Positions 42,884 to 51,829 are shown, numbered from the stretch's first letter. The stretch is DNA of 64,000 nucleotides from Rippkaea orientalis PCC 8801 (GCF_000021805.1 NC_011726.1:682001-746000); one strand, 5' to 3'. The notes: a model not told the origin generated them from the sequence alone. Program-made: numbers and translations.

Positions 42884-45230
42884 GATTATTTCAAAAAAAG
42901 ACAATTCTTCTATTTATTCTGCAACACTATATCCTACTTTTAGTGACGATAAATCAGCTTTCCTCAAAGAAGAAGACGAAGAAGAGTATCAAACACTTTT
43001 GCGTTCAGTTAGTTGGACTGAAGGGTTTGGATTATTTTTTGTTGAGTGTTTTCCCACACAAGGAACAAAAATTATTAATCGATTTAAAAAAGATTTACCT
43101 AAAAAAACTATAGAATTATTAAAGCTAACTGACCCAATTTCTAGCTTATATAGTAGCATTGAAAAGTTATCAAGTAAACAGAAATTAGATATTTTATTTA
43201 TCCAGGGTTTAGAACATTCTCTTAATGAATATATCAAACCAGGATACGGTGGTCAGGGGGATTATTATAAGGAAGATACTGTTCCCGCTATTTTAGGTCA
43301 TTTGAATTTACAACGGGAGAGGTTTCGAGATAATTTTAATATTTGTTTGATATTTTTATTACCTAAATTTGCTATTAAATATTTTATTAGACGTGCGCCA
43401 GATTTTTATGATTGGCGTTCAGGAACGTTTGAATTTTCTACAGATAAAGAACTTTTAGATAAAGCAATTGAAGACATAAAAAATAAGCTTGAAGATCATG
43501 ATATTGATGATTTGAGTATTGAAGAATGTAAAAAAAGAATTTTAGAAATTGATGCTATTCTTGATGAAGATAATAACAATAGTTATGTAGCAGACAAGCC
43601 AAAATTATTATTTAAAAAAGGAAATTTATTGTTTAAAGTTGGCTATCCAATAGAAGGAATAAATAGTTATTATGAAGCTGTTGATATTAGTCCTAACTAT
43701 ATTCAAGTTTGGGAACGTTTAGGCTTTATTCTATTTCGTATCTATCAATATGAAGAGGCTATTTTTTGTTTAGATAAAGTTATAAATATTAAACCTAATG
43801 ATGATAGTTCTTGGCATCTTAGGGGTTTATGTTTAAGTAGTTTAGGACGGTTAGAAGAAGCATTAGAAAGTTTAGATCAAGCCTTAGAAGTTAATCCTAA
43901 TGATTCTTTTATTTGGGGTAATAAAGGAAAATTACTCAATCAATTAGAAGAATATCAACAAGCTTTATTGAGTTTTAATAGATCACTAGAATTAGATCCG
44001 GAAAATGATGAAATCTGGTATCTAAAAGGAAAAGTTCTTAGTGAGCTAAAAAAATACGAAGAAGCACTTAATAGCTTTGATAAAGCATTAGAAATTCATT
44101 CAAATTACTATGAAGCGTGGGGTATGCGCGGAGTTATTTTAGTAAATTTACAATATTACAAACAGGCTTTAATATCTTTTGATAAATTAATAGAAATTAA
44201 TCCTAATGATTATCAAGGATGGTTGAATAGAGGTATTGCTTTAATATATTTAAAACGTCATCAAGAAGCTTTAAAGTCTTTAAATAAAGCCTTGGAAATT
44301 AACTCTGATGATGATATGATCTGGGGCAATAAGGGTGTTGTTTTAAGAAATTTAGGACATTATCAAGAGGCTTTAGAATCTTTTGATAATGCTATAAAAC
44401 TTGATTTCAATAATGATCGGGGATGGTTTCATAAAGGTATTACCTTAATAAAATTAAAACAATATCAAGAAGCTTTAAAATGTCTTGACAAAGCCTTAGA
44501 AATTGATCCTAATGATCATAACACTTTGATTGAAAAAGGTAATACTCTTTATTTATTACAATGCTATGAACAAGCTTTAATTAGTTTTAAAAAAGCTATT
44601 GAAGTCAACCCTAATGATTCTGATGATTGGAATGCGTGCGGTTATTTATTATTAAATCAGTCTTCTGCTAATGATCAACCTGTTTTTGATATCCCTTTAG
44701 AAATTATTCCGATAGTTAATTCAAAAAATAATCAATTGAACGAATCATTAAATAATCAAAAATCATATCAAGAAGCCTTAAGTTATTTTGATAAAGCAAT
44801 AGAACTTAAACCTGATTATAGTTTAGTATTCGCTAATAGAAGCTTTCCGTTATATTACCTTGGAGAATATCAAGAAGCTCTAAAAAGCTGTATCAAAGCT
44901 ATAAAATTGAAGCCACATAAAGAAGTCAAAGAAATTACTTTAGCAAACAAAGGCTTTATCTTAATGAAATTAGAAAGATATAAACAGGCATTATCTACCT
45001 TTAAAGAAGTCCTCAAACTTAATCCTAACCATCAAAATGTCTTGTATAAGATTGCTTGTTGTTATAGCTTACAAAATAATACAGGACAAGCGATTAAGTA
45101 TCTCAAACAAGCCATTAAATTAAAGCCTGAAAAATACATAAACCTAGCCAAAGATGATCCATACTTTACTAAGATAAAGCAAGATGCCAGATTTCAAAGA
45201 TTGCAGCTTAAACCCGCGTTACAAATATAA
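42876..45230 (+). CDS. large TPR protein with an NTPase-like N-terminal domain
   Basis: 784 residues. Residues 1-200 contain an uncharacterised region ending FLLPKFAIKYF and RRAPDFYDWRSGTFEF, a signature I associate with the region before TPRs in STAND-type multidomain ATPases; it lacks a visible Walker A. From about residue 245 a long array of roughly a dozen TPRs follows (for example EALESLDQALEVNPNDS and EALKCLDKALEIDPNDH). Its start overlaps the ATPase stop by 8 bases, suggesting that the ATPase works in trans on this sensor or adaptor. The TPR superhelix should bind a peptide or protein ligand. Confidence 0.75.
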   Translation: MNKIISKKDNSSIYSATLYPTFSDDKSAFLKEEDEEEYQTLLRSVSWTEGFGLFFVECFPTQGTKIINRFKKDLPKKTIELLKLTDPISSLYSSIEKLSSKQKLDILFIQGLEHSLNEYIKPGYGGQGDYYKEDTVPAILGHLNLQRERFRDNFNICLIFLLPKFAIKYFIRRAPDFYDWRSGTFEFSTDKELLDKAIEDIKNKLEDHDIDDLSIEECKKRILEIDAILDEDNNNSYVADKPKLLFKKGNLLFKVGYPIEGINSYYEAVDISPNYIQVWERLGFILFRIYQYEEAIFCLDKVINIKPNDDSSWHLRGLCLSSLGRLEEALESLDQALEVNPNDSFIWGNKGKLLNQLEEYQQALLSFNRSLELDPENDEIWYLKGKVLSELKKYEEALNSFDKALEIHSNYYEAWGMRGVILVNLQYYKQALISFDKLIEINPNDYQGWLNRGIALIYLKRHQEALKSLNKALEINSDDDMIWGNKGVVLRNLGHYQEALESFDNAIKLDFNNDRGWFHKGITLIKLKQYQEALKCLDKALEIDPNDHNTLIEKGNTLYLLQCYEQALISFKKAIEVNPNDSDDWNACGYLLLNQSSANDQPVFDIPLEIIPIVNSKNNQLNESLNNQKSYQEALSYFDKAIELKPDYSLVFANRSFPLYYLGEYQEALKSCIKAIKLKPHKEVKEITLANKGFILMKLERYKQALSTFKEVLKLNPNHQNVLYKIACCYSLQNNTGQAIKYLKQAIKLKPEKYINLAKDDPYFTKIKQDARFQRLQLKPALQI

Positions 45231-45247
45231 CTTCTAACTTCGTTAAA

Positions 45248-45319
45248 TGGGTCACCAGGGATTCGAACCCTGAACCAATGGATTAAGAGTCCAGTGCTCT
45301 ACCGTTGAGCTAGTAACCC
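45248..45319 (-). tRNA. trnK: tRNA-Lys (anticodon CUU)
   Basis: Read on the minus strand, the 72-nt gene folds as a normal cloverleaf. The acceptor arms GGGTTAC and GTGACCC pair. The D-arm is GCTC...GAGC, the anticodon loop CTCTTAA gives anticodon CTT, and the T-arm is CAGGG-TTCGAAT-CCCTG. The terminal CCA is not encoded, as is usual in cyanobacteria. It strongly resembles plastid trnK, which has the UUU anticodon. One C-U mismatch at position 27-43 is the only flaw. Confidence 0.93.
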
Positions 45320-45388
45320 ATGTTGAATAAAAGTCTTCATTTTCTAGTTTAACTTAAAATCAATCTATTGAGCGCACAGTAAATTGTT

Positions 45389-46552
45389 ATGCTGACTCCA
45401 ACCGAACAAAAACAGAGGTTAAAGGAATTAGCCCTAGTTTTTTTGCGACTAGGTACTATTGCCTTTGGGGGTCCTGCTGCCCATATTGCCATGATGGATG
45501 ATGAGGTAGTTAAGCAGCGTGGATGGATGACGCGAGAAACGCTGTTAGACCTCATTGGGGTGACTAATTTGCTACCTGGTCCCAATTCTACGGAACTGGC
45601 CATTCATATTGGTTATACACGAGCCCGATGGCCGGGGTTATTGGTGGCCGGAGGTTGCTTTATTTTACCCGCTATGACCATCGTTTGGATTTTGGCCTCG
45701 CTGTACACCCGTTACCAAACTGTCCCCGAAGTCGAATGGCTGCTTTATGGCATTAAACCAGTGATTATAGCTATTATCGTCCAAGCACTCTGGAAATTGG
45801 GCAAAAAAGCAGCTAAAGATGTTCCAACCATTCTAGCAGGAATCGGAGCCATAGTAGCCTACTTTATGGGAGTGAATGAAATTGTCTTATTGCTATTGCT
45901 AGGAATTATAGTCATGGTTGTCAAAAATTGGCAAAATAAAGGGACATCTACGGGTGTATTGATTCTTCCTTTTTCCAACATTTTAGGACAAGTTGGAACA
46001 ACCAGCGCAACGGTTTCTATTAGTTCCGTTAGCGTCTTTTTATTCTTCCTAAAAATTGGCTTTATCCTGTATGGAAGTGGCTATGTTTTATTAGCCTTTT
46101 TACAACGGGAATTAGTCGAACGTAATCAGTGGTTAACCTCTCAGCAATTATTAGACGCGGTAGCCATTGGACAATTGACCCCTGGACCTGTTTTTACGAC
46201 GGCTACTTTTGTCGGCTATTTATTAGCAGGAAATGCAGGGGCATTGGCAGGAACTATCGGTATTTTTCTTCCCGCTTTTCTCTTGATTCCTATCGTTAAT
46301 CCTTGGGTAACAAAATTGCGTCAATCTACCTTTGCCAGTGGTTTTCTTGATGGCGTTAATGCAGCTTCTTTAGGTTTAATGGCCGGGGTTGCTTATACGT
46401 TAGGAATAACTGCTTTGATAGATTGGTTAACCGTTATACTAGCTATTGTAAGCGCGATTATTATCTTCCGATTCAAGATTAATTCTGCTTGGTTAGTATT
46501 ATCAGGAGGATTCATTGGTCTTGCTTCACATCTCTTGAAATTAATTAATTAA
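45389..46552 (+). CDS. chrA: chromate transporter (CHR family)
   Basis: 387 residues. Two homologous halves of about 180 residues each carry the family motif. The first has FLRLGTIAFGGPAAHIAMM, then LPGPNSTELAIHIGY. The second has FLKIGFILYGSGYVLLAF, then QLTPGPVFTTATFVGY. About ten to twelve transmembrane helices are expected in total. CHR proteins export chromate or import sulfate-like oxyanions. No chrB-type regulator is adjacent. The cryptochrome gene follows after about 60 bp on the same strand. It starts 69 bp from the 5' end of the divergent tRNA-Lys. Confidence 0.88.
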   Translation: MLTPTEQKQRLKELALVFLRLGTIAFGGPAAHIAMMDDEVVKQRGWMTRETLLDLIGVTNLLPGPNSTELAIHIGYTRARWPGLLVAGGCFILPAMTIVWILASLYTRYQTVPEVEWLLYGIKPVIIAIIVQALWKLGKKAAKDVPTILAGIGAIVAYFMGVNEIVLLLLLGIIVMVVKNWQNKGTSTGVLILPFSNILGQVGTTSATVSISSVSVFLFFLKIGFILYGSGYVLLAFLQRELVERNQWLTSQQLLDAVAIGQLTPGPVFTTATFVGYLLAGNAGALAGTIGIFLPAFLLIPIVNPWVTKLRQSTFASGFLDGVNAASLGLMAGVAYTLGITALIDWLTVILAIVSAIIIFRFKINSAWLVLSGGFIGLASHLLKLIN

Positions 46553-46615
46553 GCGTAAGGAAAGCAATGCCAAGTCTACAAATTTTGTTCATTCAATTAT
46601 GCTCTTAAAATGCTT

Positions 46616-48076
46616 ATGACAGCTACAAAAATTTTAATTTGGTATCGCAATGATTTACGACTCCATGATCATCAACCGATGTTTCAAGCAGTCAAGCAAA
46701 AAGCGCAAATTATTCCCTTTTATTGTTTTGATAATCGACAATTTAAAACAACCTCTTTTGGCTTTCCCAAAACAGGAAACTTTAAAAGTCAATTTTTATT
46801 ACAAAGCATTGACAATTTAAGAAAAAACCTACAACAATTAGGTAGTAATTTAGTTGTTAGACGCGGATATCCTGAAAAAATTATCCCTGAGATTTGCAAA
46901 GAATTAGCCATTGATGCAGTTTATTTTCATCAAGAAGTTACCTCAGAAGAAATTAAAGTAGAAACCGCATTAGAAAAAGCCTTAACTCAAATGGGTGTTC
47001 AGTTAAACCCGTTTTGGGGAACAACTTTATATCATCCTGATGACTTGCCTTTTACTCTTGCAGAAATTCCTGAATTATTTACCAATTTTCGTAAACAAGT
47101 TGAAAAGAAATCTCTTATTAACTCAACTTTTCCCACTCCTAAAAAATTACCCTCTCTCCCGAATTTAGACTTAGGAAATATTCCCACTTTGGCAGAATTA
47201 GGGTTAGAAACACCGGAGTTTGATTCAAGAGGTGTTTTAGAGTTTATTGGAGGAGAAAGTGAAGGGATTAAGCGATTAAATCAATATTTTTGGCAAAAAA
47301 ACCGTCTAAAAGATTATAAAGAAACCCGTAATGAAATGCTAGGTTCAGATTATTCATCGAAATTTTCTCCTTGGTTAGCATTGGGTTGCCTTTCCCCCCG
47401 TTATATCTATGAAGAAGTAACAAAGTATGAATTAGAACGAGTCAAAAATGATTCAACTTACTGGTTAATTTTTGAATTATTATGGCGAGATTACTTTCGA
47501 TTTATTTGCGCTAAACATGGCAATAAAGTATTCTATTCATCAGGTTTACAAGGATTAAATCTACCTTGGAAAGAAGATTGGCAAAGATTCCAACTTTGGC
47601 AAACAGGAAACACAGGTTATCCTTTAGTGGATGCCAATATGAGAGAATTAGCTGCTACCGGATTTATGTCAAACAGAGGACGGCAAAATGTTGCTAGTTT
47701 CTTAACGAAAAACCTAGGAATTAATTGGTTAATGGGTGCAGAATGGTTTGAATCTGTATTAATTGATTATGATGTTTGTAGTAATTATGGAAACTGGAAT
47801 TATACCGCAGGAGTCGGTAATGATGCGCGGGGATTTCGGTATTTTAATATTCCTAAACAGTCTAAAGATTATGATCCAAAAGGGAACTATTTAAGACATT
47901 GGTTGCCAGAATTAAAAACTATTCCAGGGGATAAAATTCACGAACCGTGGAAATTGTCACAAGCAGAACAAAAGCAATATAGAGTCAATCTTGGGGTTGA
48001 CTATCCTCGTCCTATTGTTGATTTTTTTAAATCTATAAAAGCCAATGAAGCTATCTATAACAATGCACAAATATAG
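46616..48076 (+). CDS. cry: cryptochrome-DASH
   Basis: 486 residues from the second Met (46616). The N-terminal photolyase alpha/beta domain starts ILIWYRNDLRLHDHQ. The FAD-binding helical domain has LLWRDYFRFICAKHG and GYPLVDANMRELAATGFMSN. The DASH-specific stretch WNYTAGVGNDARGFRYFN and the C-terminal KSKDYDPKGNYLRHWLPEL-type text are present. CRY-DASH proteins repair pyrimidine dimers in single-stranded DNA and may signal blue light. All regions are complete. It ends where the convergent GUN4-domain gene begins its 3' end (gap about 55 bp). Confidence 0.95.
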   Translation: MTATKILIWYRNDLRLHDHQPMFQAVKQKAQIIPFYCFDNRQFKTTSFGFPKTGNFKSQFLLQSIDNLRKNLQQLGSNLVVRRGYPEKIIPEICKELAIDAVYFHQEVTSEEIKVETALEKALTQMGVQLNPFWGTTLYHPDDLPFTLAEIPELFTNFRKQVEKKSLINSTFPTPKKLPSLPNLDLGNIPTLAELGLETPEFDSRGVLEFIGGESEGIKRLNQYFWQKNRLKDYKETRNEMLGSDYSSKFSPWLALGCLSPRYIYEEVTKYELERVKNDSTYWLIFELLWRDYFRFICAKHGNKVFYSSGLQGLNLPWKEDWQRFQLWQTGNTGYPLVDANMRELAATGFMSNRGRQNVASFLTKNLGINWLMGAEWFESVLIDYDVCSNYGNWNYTAGVGNDARGFRYFNIPKQSKDYDPKGNYLRHWLPELKTIPGDKIHEPWKLSQAEQKQYRVNLGVDYPRPIVDFFKSIKANEAIYNNAQI

Positions 48077-48132
48077 CGATTTTTCAATTAATTTATCAGA
48101 TATTTGATAACTAGAGGAGAAGGCGATCACTA

Positions 48133-48630
48133 TCAGAGTACTAATCTCGATGCGATCGCAGCTATTCCTAGTATAAAATACCCTCTTGCGTTTCCCCAAT
48201 CTCCTTTTATTCCACAAACCCATCCCCCTTTTCCTCCTACGGGAAGATGTCCCTTGGGGATTAAGGAGGGGTTAAAGATTAATTCATGGTACTGTAGCCA
48301 TCCTTGTTCTTCCTCCTCAAACTCGATGCGATCGCCGTACCATCCGACAATTTTGCCAAACTCCTGCCATATTACGGCATTATATTCCCTTGTTCCCCCT
48401 AAGTTGTGGTAAATTTCTTGTTGTACGCTAAACCCAAATTGACCTTGACTGTACTCTAACCAAAGTTGATCAATGGTTAATAAGGTTTCAGAGGGAAGGT
48501 TATCAATATCCTCAATATATAGCCACTCACCTGCTTCTTTTCCTACGGTTTTGATCATGATCAGATAGGTTTCTTCGTCTGCTTCTCTCCAGTTTTTTTC
48601 TGCTAATAAATCAGTCAGTTTTTCGTACAT
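48133..48630 (-). CDS. stand-alone GUN4-domain protein
   Basis: 165 residues from the ATG at 48628-48630; an in-frame ATG 24 bases upstream overlaps the preceding gene. The GUN4 fold is recognisable by YEKLTDLLAEKNWREADEET, TIDQLWLEYSQGQFGFS, EFGKIVGW and the closing IPKGHLPVG. GUN4 proteins bind protoporphyrin IX and Mg-protoporphyrin and activate Mg-chelatase; many cyanobacterial paralogues are fused to kinases or stand alone with unknown roles. The C-terminal 35 residues (after PKGHLP) are longer and more glycine-rich than usual. It is transcribed behind the AAA/TOPRIM pair. Confidence 0.82.
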   Translation of the reverse strand: MYEKLTDLLAEKNWREADEETYLIMIKTVGKEAGEWLYIEDIDNLPSETLLTIDQLWLEYSQGQFGFSVQQEIYHNLGGTREYNAVIWQEFGKIVGWYGDRIEFEEEEQGWLQYHELIFNPSLIPKGHLPVGGKGGWVCGIKGDWGNARGYFILGIAAIASRLVL

Positions 48631-48634
48631 AATT

Positions 48635-49351
48635 TTATTGCTTAATGGTTTCAAATAAGTTTAAAAAGGTTTTTAAATCATCTAAAATAGGATGATTAAA
48701 GTCCCAAATATCTGATTTATTCTCCATGATATAGTCTAACCCACTCATACTACATTTTTTACCAGCTTGTCTTTTTTCTGAATTAGAACAAGTGTCATAT
48801 CTCAGGTAAATACTAATCCAAAATTTATCAAAGTCTTTATCTGTTATGGCGTATCCTTGATTGATTATACACTTTTTCCAATCTTCTAAACAATTAGCGT
48901 GGGTTGAATCTTTAGTTTTTATTGTTTTCAGAACCGTTTCTAATTCTCCTTGTCCATCAATATTCATAAAATAGCAAGCAAAGTCAATTTCTAAGTCATC
49001 ATCAGGAATAGAAATTTTAATCATTTCTGCTGTCTTTTCAAGGGTTGGTATCTCTAGATAATCAAAAGCTTCCTTTAGACATTGGTTAACGATTTCTAGT
49101 CTTTCAGAGACGGAAGAATTATCAATATCAAGAATTAGCCCTATTTTTTCAATTTCTTTATCTTTTTGTAAAGCATCTATTTTTAATTTTTTTAAAGTCT
49201 TGGTTAATTTAGTTTTGTTATCACTCCCTAAACATTCATAGTCATTAATAAAAATAGGTCTATCAACTTCTATCTTATAATTAAAATGTTTGATCAAGGC
49301 TTCTAGAAAGATTTTATCATTTTTACTTTCGACAATTAAAATATTACTCAC
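48635..49351 (-). CDS. TOPRIM-like DUF3226-type protein, partner of the AAA ATPase
   Basis: 238 residues from the GTG at 49349-49351, which overlaps the ATPase stop by 8 bases and has AAAGGAG six bases upstream; a TTG at 49375 also opens the frame. The N-terminus ILIVESKNDKIFLEAL has the TOPRIM glutamate (E8), and the DxD motif is LILDIDNSS (D75, D77). This fits the DUF3226/OLD-type TOPRIM fold, a nuclease or primase-like core. Tight coupling with an AAA ATPase points to an OLD-, PARIS- or Septu-like defence module. The rest of the protein is alpha-helical with several Cys and no named domain. Confidence 0.72.
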   Translation of the reverse strand: MSNILIVESKNDKIFLEALIKHFNYKIEVDRPIFINDYECLGSDNKTKLTKTLKKLKIDALQKDKEIEKIGLILDIDNSSVSERLEIVNQCLKEAFDYLEIPTLEKTAEMIKISIPDDDLEIDFACYFMNIDGQGELETVLKTIKTKDSTHANCLEDWKKCIINQGYAITDKDFDKFWISIYLRYDTCSNSEKRQAGKKCSMSGLDYIMENKSDIWDFNHPILDDLKTFLNLFETIKQ

Positions 49352-50543
49352 CTCTAACTCCTTTGCCACGTTCAAGCGAATACTCTAAGGTTTCTAAATC
49401 ATAACAAATACCAATAATTTGATTAGTTTTGTAATGTCTAGCCATTTCAAAATAAGCCCCACTATCGGGATAATAATTAAGTCCAACATCTGCAAATGCT
49501 TGGATCATTTCTAAACTATGAGTTGTCGCAAAAATTTGTACATCAAGTTCTTTGGAAAGTTCAAATAATGCTTTCCAAAAATCCCTTTGATTAGTATAAT
49601 GGATTCCGTTTTCAATTTCATCAATTAAAAGAATACTATTAGGATTATTGATTAATTCTAATAAAATCCAAGTAAATTTATTAATGGCTTCACCAAACAA
49701 AGATATAGATAGATAATTTTGATTACTTTTTTTTAAATATATTTTATCGCTTATGCCAATTTTAAAGGTTTTGATGACTTCTATAGAAGGATCTAAAATC
49801 TTTAAAAAATTTAGAATTTGAGATGATTTATTGCCTGAAGCTATTTTGTTATATTCTTGGGCTAAATAGTTTAAATAAGAACCGATAGGTTTATAATAAG
49901 AAGAAATAAATTTAGCTTTGTTTAAATGATTTTCTAATCCTTCAAGACTTTCCCTTAATAGTCCTTTAGAAGTAGCGATAATACGTCTTGTTAAATTTAC
50001 AGTTTTTTGAGATAACTCTTCGATGATAAGATTAAGAGTTAATATTGAACAAGATCCACCATCGAAATCATCTATTAGAATATCTGAGAGATTTTTAGCT
50101 TTCTTGCAATCTCCATATCCATAGTTATAGCTATAACCAAACCATTGTGATTTATCATCCTGTTTTATAGAATCAGGCAATGACTTATATTCTTTTGTAG
50201 AAAGAGTAATAATTTGAGTTTTTGTATTTTGGAATTTAGTAATAATTTTAGCATTTTCATTTTTGTGACGATTGAAAAATAAGCTATCCCAAACCATTGC
50301 AGGACTAGCAATATTATTGTCTTTCATTGGATATTCTAATTCAGTCAATTCCTCTACTTCTTGTCTAAGATCTCTTAAAAAATCAATGATTTTAATTTCA
50401 GGAGACTGATTTAATAAAATCGCCTCTAACAAAGCGGTTTTACCCGAATTATTCTTACCCCCAATTAAATTAACCCGTTCAAACCCCTTAATATGGGTTC
50501 TTTCAAAACACCTAAAATTCTCAATATCAATATCCTTAATCAT
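49344..50543 (-). CDS. AAA ATPase of the OLD/AAA_15 type
   Basis: 399 residues. Walker A is GKNNSGKT (29-36), preceded by the family start IKDIDIENFRCFERTHIKGF. The Walker B/D-loop region reads ILLIDEIENGIHYTNQ with the ABC-like acidic pair. The H-motif is IFATTHSLEMIQAF. A helical insertion of about 200 residues sits between them. This is the SMC/ABC-like ATPase used in OLD nucleases, PARIS AriA and Septu. The TOPRIM-like gene begins inside its stop codon region, so both are made together. It probably senses phage proteins or DNA, by analogy only. Confidence 0.8.
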   Translation of the reverse strand: MIKDIDIENFRCFERTHIKGFERVNLIGGKNNSGKTALLEAILLNQSPEIKIIDFLRDLRQEVEELTELEYPMKDNNIASPAMVWDSLFFNRHKNENAKIITKFQNTKTQIITLSTKEYKSLPDSIKQDDKSQWFGYSYNYGYGDCKKAKNLSDILIDDFDGGSCSILTLNLIIEELSQKTVNLTRRIIATSKGLLRESLEGLENHLNKAKFISSYYKPIGSYLNYLAQEYNKIASGNKSSQILNFLKILDPSIEVIKTFKIGISDKIYLKKSNQNYLSISLFGEAINKFTWILLELINNPNSILLIDEIENGIHYTNQRDFWKALFELSKELDVQIFATTHSLEMIQAFADVGLNYYPDSGAYFEMARHYKTNQIIGICYDLETLEYSLERGKGVRGE

Positions 50544-50603
50544 CTCCTTAACCTCTCTGCGCCTCTGCGCCTCTGCGTGATATAATCAAACTTATTGCTA
50601 ATA

Positions 50604-51020
50604 TTAATCCCCATTTTCATCCTCATTTTCATCCTCATTTTCATCCCTTATATCCCCGCGTCGAATTAAATAGCGTACCTCAGCTAAAAGTGTATTAAAC
50701 CGTTCATCACTTTCCGCTTGACGCTGTTTAAGTTGTTGCATTTCTTCCTCATGACGTTGAGAAGCTTGTTGTTGTTGTGCAGCGACCTGTAACAATGCTT
50801 GTGCTGTAATTCGCACTCCATCAACATTATTGCTCAATTCTGCCACAGTTTCGCGCAATTCTCCTATCTCTTCCCTAAGTTCCCCCACAGTTTCGCGTAA
50901 TTCTCCCATCCCTTCCCTAAGTTCCCCCACAGTTTCGCGTAACTCTCCCATCCCTTCGCGTAACTCACTCACACTTGACGCGAGTTCATCAAGCATTTCA
51001 TCTGTCCATCGTTGTGTCAT
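50604..51020 (-). CDS. coiled-coil protein with a 14-residue repeat
   Basis: 138 residues. After a short N-terminal helix, the motif GELRETVGELREGM (14 residues, two heptads) repeats at about residues 18-70, matching 42-bp repeats in the DNA at about 50829-50954. A second coiled coil follows, rich in Gln and Glu. The C-terminus is an acidic DENEDENEDEN run encoded by 12-bp repeats at 50611-50650. It is likely a parallel oligomeric rod. Proteins of this shape are often found near Uma2 genes in cyanobacteria, and one lies divergently at 51121. Repeat number is likely to vary between strains. Confidence 0.72.
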   Translation of the reverse strand: MTQRWTDEMLDELASSVSELREGMGELRETVGELREGMGELRETVGELREEIGELRETVAELSNNVDGVRITAQALLQVAAQQQQASQRHEEEMQQLKQRQAESDERFNTLLAEVRYLIRRGDIRDENEDENEDENGD

Positions 51021-51120
51021 CGTGATTCATTCTCCTAACATAACCGTTTAAAATATAGCTTAATTCCATTATTATAAATAATAAGATAATTGCTTAACCA
51101 GGAAGTTTTAATAAAAGTCA

Positions 51121-51687
51121 ATGTCAATCGTCAAAACTGTTACTCAATCCGTCACTTTAGAAGAATTTCTGAAACTCCCAGAAACTAAACCTGGAAGTGA
51201 ATATATTAATGGAAATATTATTCAAAAACCGATGCCCCAAGGACAACATAGTGCTATTCAAACTGAATTAGCTTCTGCTATTAATTCTAGCCTTAAATCA
51301 AAACAGATTGCTAGGGCATTTTGTGAACTTCGTTGTACCTTTGGTGGACGTTCAATTATTCCTGATATTTCCGTATTTTCATGGTCAAATATTCCCCGCA
51401 AAGAAAATGGTGGAATTATTAATGTTTTTTCAATTTGTCCAGATTGGACAATCGAAATTTTATCTCCTGATCAAAACCAAACAAAAGTCATTAAAAACAT
51501 TCTCCATTGTCTTAACTATGGAACTCAAATTGGATGGTTGATCGATCCAGAAGAAAAGTCTATCTTTGTTTATTTACCCGATAGACCAACTTTAGTTTAT
51601 GATGATGCGATCGCTCAATTACCCGTTCCAGAGTTTGCTCAAGATTGTCGTCTAACGGTTGAACAATTGTTTAACTATTTATTGTAA
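51121..51687 (+). CDS. Uma2-family (DUF820) putative endonuclease
   Basis: 188 residues. The domain is complete: TLEEFLKLPETKPGSEYING, then HSAIQTELASAI, IIPDISVFSW (active-site Asp), TIEILSPDQNQ (Glu), and IGWLIDPEEKSIFVY near the end. It is shorter than the copy at 35840 because the C-terminal coiled coil is absent. It is divergent from the coiled-coil protein gene with 100 bp between. Its function in the cell is unknown; fold and expansion suggest a mobile or selfish-element-related nuclease. Confidence 0.85.
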   Translation: MSIVKTVTQSVTLEEFLKLPETKPGSEYINGNIIQKPMPQGQHSAIQTELASAINSSLKSKQIARAFCELRCTFGGRSIIPDISVFSWSNIPRKENGGIINVFSICPDWTIEILSPDQNQTKVIKNILHCLNYGTQIGWLIDPEEKSIFVYLPDRPTLVYDDAIAQLPVPEFAQDCRLTVEQLFNYLL

Positions 51688-51799
51688 CGAAGCGTTAAAA
51701 CTGCTAGAGACAAACAGTTAAGTTTATTCTAGGGGAATGCCCACGGTAAAAGACGCGGGTAGGATGTCAATTCACCCCCATAGCCATATTTAACTTGCC

Positions 51800-51829
51800 T
51801 TGACAAAAGTGTACTTGATCACAGACAAT
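51800..51829 (+). promoter_or_regulatory. candidate sigma-70 type promoter of purA
   Basis: A perfect -35 box TTGACA (51800-51805) is followed after 18 bases by GACAAT (51824-51829) as a four-of-six -10 box. The purA TTG start is about 37 bp further on. Confidence 0.35.

Noticed and set aside
43600-45200. Repetitive DNA considered as a CRISPR-like or tandem array
   Set aside because: The periodicity of about 102 bases reflects 34-residue TPR coding units that diverge in sequence, not nucleotide repeats with spacers.
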